DNA of 64,000 bases from Croceibacterium xixiisoli (GTDB lineage Bacteria > Pseudomonadota > Alphaproteobacteria > Sphingomonadales > Sphingomonadaceae): positions 1,674,001-1,738,000 of the forward strand of contig NZ_WTYJ01000001.1 of the NCBI RefSeq assembly GCF_009827305.1, written 5' to 3'. Under the pieces are notes generated by a model. The model worked only from the letters and a program-made list of their open reading frames with translations, was not told where the DNA came from and did no database searches. Positions 16,146 through 24,787 of the stretch are shown here, piece by piece; positions within the stretch are counted from its first letter, which is position 1, and every line of letters starts with the position of its first letter. The position numbers and the translations under genes are program-made.

Positions 16146-17060
16146 TTTTGCGCGCCTTTACCTTGGCATCGCCAACGACGGCGAAAGCGTCGAGCAGCAG
16201 CAGCGGCTGATCGAGCACGGCACCGCCATCGGGATAGACCATGCCAGCCATCCCGCGGTCGCACTGGTCGTGTAGGCGCAGAAGGTCGCGATCATCATGC
16301 GTTAGCGCTTCGAGGTCTTCGCGGCAGATTTGGCCTTCGATGCCGTCGATGTCCCACGGGCCGTCGCATTCGAATTCAGCGGGGGCGTGTCGGACGGCGA
16401 CGGCGATGCGGAGTTTTTTTCCGTGCTCGCGCGAAGGAACATGCGCAGCGCACATTCGGAATAGAGCTCCTGAAACGCGGTGCCAGGTTTGCTGCCAGCG
16501 CGAAGTTCCAAAACGCCAAGCGCTTCACGCATGCCCTCGGCCGTATCAAACGTCAGATATTTGCCGTCGCGCTCGGCTTCGAGCTCGATGCCGGAGAAGG
16601 TGTCGATCATGACGGCGATCTGGGCCACGGCAGCGATGTCGCCATATTCGAGATTGTCGGCGCGCATCTTCGCCAGCGGGCGCCAGCCGCGCTGAACCTG
16701 CTGCTCCAGCTGGTGAACCGCTTCTTCGATTATGGGATCGCATTCCCATTTCAGATCCGGATCGTCTTTCCGCTGTAGTGCGTGCTCGTCGAAGGCCGCC
16801 CAATATTCACGCAACATGGGAATGTGCTGCCCGCACGTGGCGGCGTCCCACTCGGCTTGGAGACCGCGCACCATCTCCTCTCGAATCGCTTCGATGGTGT
16901 GTGTGCGGGCGCCTTCCTCGATCAGCAGGCGGCGCCACATGCGCTTTTCGCGCGTGGTCGCAGTGCGCAAGGTAAAGGTCGGGGCAGGGGATGCGCCTTT
17001 CAGCGCGTCGGGGGTGAAGGTGAGCGTGTCGCTCGCCTCCAAGGGTATGTCCTGGGGCAT
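16123..17060 (-). CDS. tail assembly chaperone, -1 frameshift (gpGT-like) fusion
   Basis: Slipping back one base at 16413-16419 joins the first 216 residues of the chaperone to a 96-residue tail beginning LRIAVAVRHAPAEFE and ending KNERPDKT, giving about 312 residues. The -1 frame has no convincing start of its own. In lambda-like phages the minor fusion product recruits the tail-tube protein to the tape measure. The fused segment contains EALTHDDRDLLRLHDQCDRG, a compact domain of about 95 residues. The fusion is predicted, not proved. Confidence 0.75.
16302..17060 (-). CDS. tail assembly chaperone, short (gpG-like) product
   Basis: 252 residues from ATG. The N-terminus (LEASDTLTFTPDALKGASPAPTF) and the helical middle fit tail assembly chaperones that coat the tape measure before tail-tube assembly. 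The C-terminus is a low-complexity Ser/Pro/Ala/Lys tail, usual for the unshifted product. Codons 214-216 read GAA AAA AAC, containing a perfect A AAA AAC slippery heptamer, and an overlapping frame continues in -1. It lies between the tail-tube and tape-measure genes, the standard place. Confidence 0.8.
   Translation of the reverse strand: MPQDIPLEASDTLTFTPDALKGASPAPTFTLRTATTREKRMWRRLLIEEGARTHTIEAIREEMVRGLQAEWDAATCGQHIPMLREYWAAFDEHALQRKDDPDLKWECDPIIEEAVHQLEQQVQRGWRPLAKMRADNLEYGDIAAVAQIAVMIDTFSGIELEAERDGKYLTFDTAEGMREALGVLELRAGSKPGTAFQELYSECALRMFLRASTEKNSASPSPSDTPPLNSNATARGTSTASKAKSAAKTSKR
16413..16419 (-). promoter_or_regulatory. -1 ribosomal frameshift slippery site (AAAAAAC)
   Basis: On the minus strand the sequence reads GGAAAAAAACTCC. 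In frame this is GAA AAA AAC, so the heptamer A AAA AAC matches the X XXY YYZ rule exactly. The -1 frame is open from here to 16123. A following G+C-rich stretch may stimulate slipping. Confidence 0.75.
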
Positions 17061-17125
17061 GTCAGGATGGTCCTTGATGTGCGAAAAAATGGCCCCACAC
17101 TGCTGCCGGGCCCAGGGGGAAGATG

Positions 17126-18313
17126 TCAGTAAGGGAAGTAGATCCCGATCCCGCGATCGAATGCGTCGACCATCAGATCACCGCTTTCCATCACCAGCCC
17201 GCCACCGAGATCCGGCGACCCGTAGTTAAGGCGAGCATCGGGGACGACGATGCCGACCATGGCGCCGGCGGCACGGCCATATTGCGCCCAGAACGGATGC
17301 TGCAGCTGAGCGTCGGCCAAGGCCAGCGTGTCGAACACGTTCTTGCGGTAATGCTGACGTGTCATGGTGACCGATGCGGTGCTGGCGACGATCTCGGCCA
17401 AGTCGTTGCCGTCAGCCTTGTTGGGGTTGGGCGGCAGTTCGGTCTGAATGCCGAAATCGATTGTGAAGGTCTGGCCGCCAATCGGGAAGCGGCTGAGGTG
17501 CTGATCGCCGTCCTTGAACAGCGGCACTGCGCCGAGGCTGGGCACTGCCGGGGTGGCTTCGTTGTCCGTGGCAGCGATCACCGCATCGAAACCGACCTGC
17601 AATTCCGGATAGGCTGCCGTTTCCTTCGTGCTGGTCGGTACCACCAGGCGAAGCGAGTTGATGCGCAGGTCCTTCAGATCGAACCGATGGCCGTCGATGA
17701 AGACCTCGTGGCTCAGGATGATCGGATCGTCAGACGTGATCGACCGGTAATAGCCCAGGAATTTGGGAATCTGGTAATTGGCAGCCGGCGCGATCGCCAG
17801 CACTTCCATCAGTTCGGCCTTTCGGTCCGCGCCATAGCTACGGATTGCGGTCAGGCGCCGGGGATAACTGGCTCCGTTGTCGGACAGGATCAGTGGGAAG
17901 CCTTTATAGAGCTGCGCGGTCGCCGCTGCCGAGGCGCCAAGCACCGCATTGGTTACGTCCGAGCCCACGCCAAGGGCTTCCGGCGCAGCAGGGATAGCGG
18001 CAGTGTTGCGGACTTCGGTCAGCTTGCCGGCCTGCAGGATCCGCCCCATCAGGAAAGCATTGGCCGCAGGCACGTCCACCCCGCCGGGCGGCCGCAGCTT
18101 GATGTTGTACGACAGCGTGACGCGCTTGCCGACGACGGCGGGGGCGTTCTTTGCCACGCTGCCGGTGTATTCGTTGTTGTCCAGCGTGGTCCCCTGGATG
18201 TTCAGCACCAGATTGGAGACCGGCATCAGATCATTGGGGCCGGCGGCTTGGAAGATGTCGGCCGCTGGCTGGATGGTGACCGCGACGGCGGTATTGTTCG
18301 ACTTGAGGGCCAT
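17126..18313 (-). CDS. major tail (tube) protein
   Basis: 395 residues from ATG behind AGAAAGG. It is beta-rich, with no signal peptide, and sits directly before the tail chaperone pair, which is where siphophage tail-tube proteins lie. It is longer than the compact tube proteins of about 150-250 residues, so an extra decorating domain is likely. No specific family was recognised; the call rests on synteny and composition. Confidence 0.7.
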   Translation of the reverse strand: MALKSNNTAVAVTIQPAADIFQAAGPNDLMPVSNLVLNIQGTTLDNNEYTGSVAKNAPAVVGKRVTLSYNIKLRPPGGVDVPAANAFLMGRILQAGKLTEVRNTAAIPAAPEALGVGSDVTNAVLGASAAATAQLYKGFPLILSDNGASYPRRLTAIRSYGADRKAELMEVLAIAPAANYQIPKFLGYYRSITSDDPIILSHEVFIDGHRFDLKDLRINSLRLVVPTSTKETAAYPELQVGFDAVIAATDNEATPAVPSLGAVPLFKDGDQHLSRFPIGGQTFTIDFGIQTELPPNPNKADGNDLAEIVASTASVTMTRQHYRKNVFDTLALADAQLQHPFWAQYGRAAGAMVGIVVPDARLNYGSPDLGGGLVMESGDLMVDAFDRGIGIYFPY

Positions 18314-18339
18314 ATCGGCAACCTTTCTCTGTCAGAGGT

Positions 18340-18588
18340 TTAGCGGCGAGGCGCCTTGGCGGGAGCCGGTTGGGCCGGGGGCTGCTCGGTGATCGGTTCG
18401 TGTTCTTCCACGGCGAAAGCCACGGGCTCTTCGGTCGCATTCGCGATCAGCGCGACGATCGGCACCGGCGCGCGTTCGGTGGCGTCATCAAGCGCCTTCG
18501 CCAGATCGGCGCCGTCCCGCGCGGCGTTGTGCAGCGCGTGCAGGTCAACAGAGCCCGTCCCGAGCGGCGGGCAGGTCGCATCAGCCAT
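18340..18588 (-). CDS. small phage protein of unknown function
   Basis: 82 residues from ATG behind AAAGGAATC. The first half is helical (LHALHNAARDGADLAKALDDATER) and the end is a Pro/Ala/Lys tail (PPAQPAPAKAPRR). It lies between the tail terminator candidate and the tail-tube gene. The good ribosome site supports translation; the role is unknown. Confidence 0.55.
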   Translation of the reverse strand: MADATCPPLGTGSVDLHALHNAARDGADLAKALDDATERAPVPIVALIANATEEPVAFAVEEHEPITEQPPAQPAPAKAPRR

Positions 18589-18611
18589 GTTTGATTCCTT
18601 TGGTGGAGAGG

Positions 18612-19073
18612 TCAGAAAAGCACACCGCCGACGCCAACGATGGTGAACCAGTCGTCGCGCGGGGTGTAGAAAATCACTTCGGTTTGCAGTGAGGCAGCGG
18701 CGTGGTCGCGGCCATTGGCCTCCAGCGGCGCAACATCGATTTCCTGCACATCCTCGATCATGCCGCCCAGCGAACGGTCGGCAGCCAGAGCGGCGACGAT
18801 ATGGGCGATGGCGTTCTGATTCTGCCGGCTGACGGTGCCCGCAGCTGACGGGCCGGTGAGTGTTTCGAATTCGATTGTCGCGATGTGCCGGGTCTGGCCC
18901 TGCTCATCGGACTGCACGGTTTTATAGGACGTCGTGTAGATCACGATCGTTTCTGGATCGATCGCGTCGGCCGGGCTGGCATCCGCTTTGACGGTGAAGC
19001 CAGCCAGCCCAGGCCACGCGGTCAGAATTTCGCCGAGCCGATACTCGACCTTGGAGATGGCAGCTTCAGACAC
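18612..19073 (-). CDS. tail terminator/completion-like protein
   Basis: 153 residues from GTG behind GAGG, overlapping the upstream gene. The fold pattern (N-terminal helix EYRLGEILTAWPGL, central strands, then a helix with AIAHIVAALAADRSLGG, and QTEVIFYTPRDDWFTIVG) resembles gpU/terminator proteins. Those cap the tail tube and link it to the head. Position between the head connector and tail-tube genes agrees. Confidence 0.6.
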   Translation of the reverse strand: MSEAAISKVEYRLGEILTAWPGLAGFTVKADASPADAIDPETIVIYTTSYKTVQSDEQGQTRHIATIEFETLTGPSAAGTVSRQNQNAIAHIVAALAADRSLGGMIEDVQEIDVAPLEANGRDHAAASLQTEVIFYTPRDDWFTIVGVGGVLF

Positions 19074-19407
19074 TGACGATCCTCAATTCGAAATCCCAAC
19101 GAGTGCCTGACTTGTTCGATCGAACGTTTTCAGGGCGAAAGAGCAAGCCGGGCGCCTTGGGCAGAGTGATCCGGGCATCTTTGCTGGGCTTGGCCGGAAC
19201 ATCGGTCTTGATGACCGAAATCTGGATATTCTGCTCGATCACCTGAGAGGCGTCGAAGCCCTGCGCGAGATCGCGATAATCGACGTGCGCTTGCAGCGAC
19301 ACGAACGCGACAGAGCCGGCTGCTCTGTATTGAATGGCGTCGCCCAGAACGTCGACGCTGGTGCGACGCAGGCGCGCCGCGAAAGCAGCGAAGTTGGGAA
19401 GGGCCAT
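19066..19407 (-). CDS. head-tail connector/stopper-like protein
   Basis: 113 residues from ATG (MALPNFAAFAARL). A TTG 11 codons upstream is open but its spacing from a ribosome site is poor. The product is a small basic beta-rich protein (SVAFVSLQAHVDYRD, RITLPKAPGLLF, WDFELRIVSV). It lies between the acidic head-completion protein and the tail terminator, so a head-tail joining role is likely. Family not recognised. Confidence 0.55.
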   Translation of the reverse strand: MALPNFAAFAARLRRTSVDVLGDAIQYRAAGSVAFVSLQAHVDYRDLAQGFDASQVIEQNIQISVIKTDVPAKPSKDARITLPKAPGLLFRPENVRSNKSGTRWDFELRIVSV

Positions 19408-19443
19408 GGTGGGTAGGGGGCGAGACAGGCCCGCCCCCAATCC

Positions 19444-19923
19444 TTATTCAGCCGGCGCGCCGTCGTCGCCGCTGCCGGCGCCGTCGTCGTTGCCGGCGTC
19501 GTCATTGCCGCCTTCTTCGCTGGTGTCGTCATCACCGCCTTTGTCGTCACCATCGCTATCAGCGTCGGCGAGTGCGGCTTCCAGTTCAGCCAGCTTGGTC
19601 TTGGCATTTGCCTCGCCTTTGACCTTCACGGGGGTGGCAGGGTCGATTCCCGGCCCGGTGATCACGTACCAGCCAGCGTTGCCCTTGGTCGCAACGAAGT
19701 CGCCGACCGTCGCGCCGTCGTCGCCGCTGCCGGCGTCGTCGGCACCGCCTTCGCCGTCAGCGGCTGCGCCCTCCTGCTTCAGCGCCTTGTGCTTGGCGAG
19801 AAACGCGAGGGAGGATTCGGCGACAGTGACCGTCTTTCCTTTCGTCAGAACGATCATGCTGCGGCCGTCGTGCAGGGTGGCGGTGATGGCCGCCACCCGT
19901 TCAACTGTTTTCACAGGTTCCAT
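19444..19923 (-). CDS. head-completion-region protein with acidic Asp/Gly tail
   Basis: 159 residues from ATG (MEPVKTVERV) behind GAGGTG. The body (about residues 1-120) holds a basic beta segment and a VGDFVATKGNAGWYVITGPGIDPATPV motif, the latter like FluMu-type head proteins. The last 35 residues are almost all Asp, Gly, Asn and Glu. The position after the capsid gene is that of lambda gpFI-type proteins, which help DNA packaging. The acidic tail could be a DNA mimic or a solubility tag. Confidence 0.55.
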   Translation of the reverse strand: MEPVKTVERVAAITATLHDGRSMIVLTKGKTVTVAESSLAFLAKHKALKQEGAAADGEGGADDAGSGDDGATVGDFVATKGNAGWYVITGPGIDPATPVKVKGEANAKTKLAELEAALADADSDGDDKGGDDDTSEEGGNDDAGNDDGAGSGDDGAPAE

Positions 19924-19931
19924 GCGGCACC

Positions 19932-20960
19932 TCAGACGGTTGCGGTCAGGACGAGGTCCGGACGCGCGTTGAGAAACAGCGGGTAGGCGTAGATTTCCGG
20001 CTGCACCCACTGATTGCGGTCCCGGTCGCGCACCAGGAACGGGACGTAGCGGCGTCCAGGCTGATGGATCAGGTCGAGGAATTCATTCGCTGCCCCCATG
20101 ACATGCTGGAACATGCCCTTGAGGCGGTAGGGGAAAACCTTGGCCTGGTTGGTATTGATGGCGATAGTCGATCCATCGTCTGTTCCACGGTAATGGAACC
20201 AGAGCACCCCGCCGAACGAGAAGGTTTCCCAAAGTTGCTCTTCGCGGAGTGCGGCCGCTGCAGCATAGTTGAGATACGTCTTCTCAAGCGCTGGGTGGCC
20301 AGTGAGCTTGAACCAAAAAGTGTCACCGCAAACGGCGCGGATCTGCATCCGTGCACCTTTGCCCTGGCCGGCCCCCCGCGCGATCGCCATCACGATCAGT
20401 GTCCCGATTTTTTCGCGCAGTTCGCCGATTGTCATGTCGGGATCATCGAGGCCCAAATCGATCGCAGATGGCGGGACGATCCCGAACTCGGTGTAATAGT
20501 TGACGATCGTCGACAGATCCTTGTCGAGCACGGTGCCGTTGAGTGCGCCAAGGCGCATATGCTCTTCGGTCATTTCCACGTCGCCGATCAGATCCTCCTG
20601 CATTTCGGCGATCCTCGCGGCAACCACGTCTTCCTCAGTCTGCTCCTGCCAAGGGGCCATGACTGCCAACTCGTGAGCGAACAGCTTGTCGCCTTCGGCG
20701 ATGCGCGGGATGCGGATAGGGCGAGCGTTTTCGTCGTCGCGACCGCGCATTTCGATCGGGGCGCCGCGCAGCGTGGTCTGGATCACGCCATTGGTGCGGT
20801 TCTTCTGACCGATATGCACGACATCAGTCGTCACGCGTTTGGGCTCGAACCCAATGATCTCGTCCAGGCCGTTGGGGATGTAGGTCCGCTTGTCGAGGCC
20901 AGTGATCATCGAGGACTGCTCGAAAGCTTCCCCGTCGAAAATTGCCATGCTGATGGGCAT
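19932..20960 (-). CDS. major capsid protein, lambda gpE family
   Basis: 342 residues. The layout is that of the HK97-fold gpE family: an N-terminal arm, the segment RTYIPNGLDEIIGFEP, the E-loop stretch with RGAPIEMRGRDDENARPIRIPR, and a C-terminal part with VLWFHYRGTDDGSTIAIN and the FPYRLKGMFQHVMGAANEF motif. It lies directly after the decoration gene, as in lambda. This protein forms the icosahedral shell. Confidence 0.9.
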   Translation of the reverse strand: MPISMAIFDGEAFEQSSMITGLDKRTYIPNGLDEIIGFEPKRVTTDVVHIGQKNRTNGVIQTTLRGAPIEMRGRDDENARPIRIPRIAEGDKLFAHELAVMAPWQEQTEEDVVAARIAEMQEDLIGDVEMTEEHMRLGALNGTVLDKDLSTIVNYYTEFGIVPPSAIDLGLDDPDMTIGELREKIGTLIVMAIARGAGQGKGARMQIRAVCGDTFWFKLTGHPALEKTYLNYAAAAALREEQLWETFSFGGVLWFHYRGTDDGSTIAINTNQAKVFPYRLKGMFQHVMGAANEFLDLIHQPGRRYVPFLVRDRDRNQWVQPEIYAYPLFLNARPDLVLTATV

Positions 20961-20986
20961 GTAAGTGTCCTTTCTGAATAAGCTGG

Positions 20987-21376
20987 TCAGGCCGAGTGCT
21001 GCGGCAGGACCTTCATGCCCTTGGCGCGCAGGGCGTTGAGCGCAGCTGCTCTGTTGGCGGCGCTGATGCCTGCCTTGAGGATCAGCATGTTGCCGTTAAT
21101 CGTGGCCGGGCCGTTCACGGTCGCCACCGACTTAGCGTCCGCCGCCGTGGCATCGACGCGGTGGAAGAGGATCGCGGCCGCCACTTCAGCGCCGTTGGTC
21201 AGGGCGGCGTCGTGGGCGACATATTTGCCGCTGGCGGTGATCTTTCCCAGAACCGTTGCAGGGCGAAGCACACCGGCGCCCGAGGCGACGATGATCTCTT
21301 CGTTGACGATGTTGAGGGATGCGGTTTCGCCCAGGTAGCACCCGGATCCGCGATTGTCGAAAGTTGCGACTGCCAT
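20987..21376 (-). CDS. head decoration protein, gpD-like
   Basis: 129 residues with the gpD pattern: a beta tail start (NRGSGCYLGETASLNIVNEEIIVASGAG), VLRPATVLGKIT, KYVAHDAALTNGAEVAAAILFHRVDA, and a C-terminal helix (NRAAALNALRAKGMKVLPQ). Proteins of this family trimerise on the expanded capsid and stabilise it. The order protease, scaffold-like protein, D, E matches lambda. Confidence 0.88.
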   Translation of the reverse strand: MAVATFDNRGSGCYLGETASLNIVNEEIIVASGAGVLRPATVLGKITASGKYVAHDAALTNGAEVAAAILFHRVDATAADAKSVATVNGPATINGNMLILKAGISAANRAAALNALRAKGMKVLPQHSA

Positions 21377-21380
21377 GGTT

Positions 21381-21911
21381 TCAGTCCTTCTTCACCCGGC
21401 CAACGGCAGCGTTGGCGCGGTCCCAAACTCCATCGGTGGCAGCCTTGGCGCTGCCGCCGCTCTTGCCACCCGTCGGAACGATGTCGCTGTTCTGCGTCTC
21501 GCTGATCGCGTCGCGCATCTCGGCCCGGGCAGCCGCCTCGGCAGCTTCGGTGGCGTCGGCGCCAGCGGCCGGCGCTTCCGCTGCGGGCGTTGTAACAGGG
21601 TAATCCGCCAGCAGGTCGGTGATGTCTTCGGCCGACATGTTCGGCTTGCAGAGCATCTTCATTGCAGTGGCCTCGCGGCCCTGGGCGGCTTCATGCCCAA
21701 AAACCGCTGTCATGCGGGCAAGGGCGGCGGACATGCCGGCAGCGTGGCCGGCCTGGTAATCTTCCCGCTCGGCGAGCGGCGTTTCGTCGGCCATGTTCTG
21801 GTCCTCTTCATTCTCCGGCTCGGTTACCGGGATCTCTGTGGCGCCGGGCGCTGCCGGCAGGGCAGGGCGGCCTTCGAGCCGCGCCTGAAAATTCGCAAAG
21901 CGCTCGGTCAC
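21381..21911 (-). CDS. scaffold-like capsid assembly protein
   Basis: 176 residues; the start overlaps the protease stop. It is helical and highly charged, with ALARMTAVFGHEAAQGREATAMKMLCKPNMSAEDI at about residues 65-97, like the C-terminal scaffold part of lambda-type capsid proteases. Here it is a separate coupled gene. An internal Met (MADETPLAER) could be a second start. It probably shapes the prohead and is then cut by the protease. Confidence 0.65.
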   Translation of the reverse strand: MTERFANFQARLEGRPALPAAPGATEIPVTEPENEEDQNMADETPLAEREDYQAGHAAGMSAALARMTAVFGHEAAQGREATAMKMLCKPNMSAEDITDLLADYPVTTPAAEAPAAGADATEAAEAAARAEMRDAISETQNSDIVPTGGKSGGSAKAATDGVWDRANAAVGRVKKD

Positions 21912-22876
21912 GACAGGTGCCTCCTTTCACGTTCGCTGCGTTTGATGCGGTCGCACTCGTCTTCGAGCCGGGCCCATGCAGTCCGCTCGGCAAGCACCTC
22001 ATCCATCAGGCCGAGCCGCACGGCGTCATCGCCTGAGAACCAGTCGGCTTCGGTGGCCAGCACGTCGGCCACGGGCAGGTTGCGTCCCATCGAAACCAGG
22101 TTCGCGAACCGGTCGCGAGTTTCGTCGACGGCCGTCTGCAGCTTCGTCTCGGTCGCCTCGTCCAGCTCTTCCATCGAATTGCCGCGGTATTTCCGCTCGC
22201 CCGCGCGGATCACCTTCACCGACACGCCGCCTTCTTCGAGCGCCGCCGCAATGCTGGTGTGGACGATGACGCTGCCGATTGATCCGACGATCGCGTCACG
22301 GGGTCCGAAGACCTTGTCGCAGACGCAGGCGATGGCATAGGCGGCCGAACAGGCCATCTCGTTGACCCAGGCATAGACGGGCTTGCCGCCCATGCTCTGG
22401 GTGCCGAGCGCGATTTCCTCGACCAGTGCGAACAGACCGGCGACCGATCCGCCCGGGCTGTCGATCTCGACCCAGATGCCGGTGACGTCAGGATCCGCAA
22501 AGGCGGCAGCGAAGCGCTGGGCCAACGTGGTGTAACCGCAGAAGCCGCTCAGCGCGTCGAGCCAGCCCGCCTTATGGACCAGCGTGCCTTCGATGCGGAT
22601 AACTGCGATGTCTCCGGACATCTCATAGGGCTTGCGCCCTTCGCGGTCGTAGCTGGCATCGCGGGCAAGGGCCTGCTGCTGGGCCAGCTCAGCCTGGTGG
22701 AGCATGCCTTGCGCTTCCAGCGTCACGCCGTCGATCGTTTCCATCTTCACGATGCCGAGCTTGGTATGCAGCGCGCAGACCAGCACCTCGACCTTGTGGG
22801 GATGGATCAGGAGCGGCCGGTTCAGCATCTGGCTCGCGATGTTGGAGAAGCCGCAGGGGCGGGGCGGGAGTTTCAT
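21908..22876 (-). CDS. S49-family prohead protease, lambda gpC-like
   Basis: 322 residues, coupled to the portal stop. The S49/ClpP-type core is clear: IAVIRIEGTLVHK (about 90-102), IDSPGGSVAGLFALVEEI (about 139-156) and NEMACSAAYAIACVCD (about 170-185) with the catalytic Ser in CSAAY. Basic segment GERKYRG and ETKLQTAVDETRDRF are also family-like. It should process the portal and scaffold during prohead maturation. Confidence 0.88.
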   Translation of the reverse strand: MKLPPRPCGFSNIASQMLNRPLLIHPHKVEVLVCALHTKLGIVKMETIDGVTLEAQGMLHQAELAQQQALARDASYDREGRKPYEMSGDIAVIRIEGTLVHKAGWLDALSGFCGYTTLAQRFAAAFADPDVTGIWVEIDSPGGSVAGLFALVEEIALGTQSMGGKPVYAWVNEMACSAAYAIACVCDKVFGPRDAIVGSIGSVIVHTSIAAALEEGGVSVKVIRAGERKYRGNSMEELDEATETKLQTAVDETRDRFANLVSMGRNLPVADVLATEADWFSGDDAVRLGLMDEVLAERTAWARLEDECDRIKRSERERRHLS

Positions 22877-24537
22877 GCTGCTTCGGGTTCCCTGGTGCGG
22901 CGGCTGTCAGTGCTGGGCGCCTCTTCGGCTGCCGCGTCTGCGTCGGCTTGCTCGCTCGCTTCAGCCGCCGCTTTGACGTTGTGGTTAACGGGCCCCAGGC
23001 CGCGCCGTTTCTCGCGTTCGGTCTGGTACCAATCCTCTTCGGCCAGCACGTCGGACGGGTCGCGTCCGCGCTCCAGGATCGTTTCGACGGTCGAGGTGCG
23101 CCCGGCTGCCGTATCGAGATTGTTGGCGTTCGCTTCCTTGAGCGGATCCACGCTGCCCCGGCCTGGGCCAATCCATTCGGCCATGCAGATCGCCGTCTTG
23201 TTGCGGTAGAAGTTGGCCGGCCCGCCGGGCACCTTCACGTCGCCGAGCGCGACCTCCATCTCCAGCCAGGCCGCGTAGATCGGCGTCAGGAACGCCTGTG
23301 TGAAATAGTGCCGGTCCTCGAGGAACGAGCGCCACAGCTCATTGAGCAGCGCGCGCGCCGATGAATAATTGATGCCCGCCCAGTCCTGCGAGATCTGCGG
23401 GTAGGACACGCCGAGCGAGCCTGCGACCTTCTGCAGAACGAACCGGGCGAAATCGGGGTAATTTGCATTGGGCCGCGTTGCCGGCGGCGTTTCGACGTCC
23501 TCACCCGGAAGCAGATGGGTGATCTGCGCGCCCTGGATTGCGACAGGGTTTTTCTCGCGCAATCCGAGATAGGCCGAAATCCACGGATCGGGATCACCGG
23601 CAATATCGTCGTTGGCCGGCGCCAGCGCCGCTTCGATATCTTCGGTGGTGCCAGGCGACTTGATGAAGATCGACAGCAGCGCGGATTTCAGCGCAGCTTC
23701 GACCTCGGCCCGGTCCACCCGGTCGAGCATCTTGGCCGGCACCATGACTTCGGCCAGCCGGCTGACCCCGCGATTCTGCTCGATGCGGCGCGGGTTGAAG
23801 ATGTGGACCAGCTTCGCCCGACCCGTCTTCCCATAGGCCGGGATGAAATCGAACTCGTCACGGTCGGCCGTCGCGACATCGTCGGACGGATGGAAGCGCC
23901 GTACCCATGCGCCCGTGGCCGCGCCGTCGCGGTCGAAGGCGATCCCGTTCCGCAGGTCGGGGCCTTCGATTTTGCCGGGCGGTGTGCCGACCCGTTCGGG
24001 CTCGATCAGCAGCACGTTGGTCGTGTTGCGCAGCCCGCGCTTCGCATCGCGGATCTCGGCGATTGCCTCGCCGTCGCGCGCATAGGTCAGATAGGCGAGG
24101 CGAGCCATCGCCCCGAACGACAGGCGCTTGCGCGCGTCGCAGCGGCGTTCGATGTCATTGGCCCAGACCTTGAACCGTGCCTGCACATCGCCTGTCCAGC
24201 GCATGCGCCATTCGTAATCGCGACCGAGCAGTTCATAGATCGGCTGCGAGGACAGGCGGATATTGACGCCAACCACCGCTTCGACACGTCGATCGAGCCC
24301 GGCATTGATCCAGCCGTTGTTTTCATCGAGGCCGCGCGCACGGCCGGTGATCGCCTTCCATTCGCGCTCGAAGGCCGACCCGGCATGGCCAAGGCCTGGG
24401 TTCCAGCCGGAGAACTCGGACAGGTCCCGCCGGCCAGCGTCGCGCCTTCCAGTTTCGAAGCCCAGCAGCGCCGCTTGGCCGCGCGGGATCGTGCCATCCG
24501 CGCGGACGCGGATGCGAGGTTTCGCCATGGCTGCCAT
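22873..24537 (-). CDS. portal protein, lambda gpB family
   Basis: 554 residues from ATG (MAAMAKPRIR), one base after the stop of the gpW-like gene; an open extension upstream overlaps that gene. Family features include GWINAGLDRRVEAVVG, LVHIFNPRRIEQNRGVSRLAEVM, SLGVSYPQISQDWAGINYSSARALLNE and a C-terminal acidic disordered tail. It forms the dodecameric channel through which DNA enters and the tail attaches. Confidence 0.9.
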   Translation of the reverse strand: MAAMAKPRIRVRADGTIPRGQAALLGFETGRRDAGRRDLSEFSGWNPGLGHAGSAFEREWKAITGRARGLDENNGWINAGLDRRVEAVVGVNIRLSSQPIYELLGRDYEWRMRWTGDVQARFKVWANDIERRCDARKRLSFGAMARLAYLTYARDGEAIAEIRDAKRGLRNTTNVLLIEPERVGTPPGKIEGPDLRNGIAFDRDGAATGAWVRRFHPSDDVATADRDEFDFIPAYGKTGRAKLVHIFNPRRIEQNRGVSRLAEVMVPAKMLDRVDRAEVEAALKSALLSIFIKSPGTTEDIEAALAPANDDIAGDPDPWISAYLGLREKNPVAIQGAQITHLLPGEDVETPPATRPNANYPDFARFVLQKVAGSLGVSYPQISQDWAGINYSSARALLNELWRSFLEDRHYFTQAFLTPIYAAWLEMEVALGDVKVPGGPANFYRNKTAICMAEWIGPGRGSVDPLKEANANNLDTAAGRTSTVETILERGRDPSDVLAEEDWYQTEREKRRGLGPVNHNVKAAAEASEQADADAAAEEAPSTDSRRTREPEAA

Positions 24538-24538
24538 G

Positions 24539-24787
24539 TCAGTTCGACCAGCGCAGAGAGATCGCGCGGCGACGCGGGCGGCCGGCTTCCGCCTGGCTTG
24601 CCGCTTCATACTCGCGCTCGAGATCAGCGATCGCCGCGTTGATGTCGGCCAACGACAGCCCGGCGAGCTTCATCCGCGCGCCATCTTCCCAGATGTCTTC
24701 GACGCGCTCGCCCTTGACCAGCGCGCTGCGCGCAGCGCGATAGTCCACCAGGTCGGCGCCTATCTCCGTTGTGCTTCGCTGCGTCAC
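24539..24787 (-). CDS. head-tail joining protein, gpW-like
   Basis: 82 residues between terminase and portal genes, the lambda W position. It has two helices (LVDYRAARSALVKGERVED and LADINAAIADLEREYEAAS) and a basic C-terminus (GRPRRRAISLRW). Proteins of this kind (gpW/gp6-like) close the portal and prepare it for tail joining. The call comes from position and layout. Confidence 0.75.
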   Translation of the reverse strand: MTQRSTTEIGADLVDYRAARSALVKGERVEDIWEDGARMKLAGLSLADINAAIADLEREYEAASQAEAGRPRRRAISLRWSN

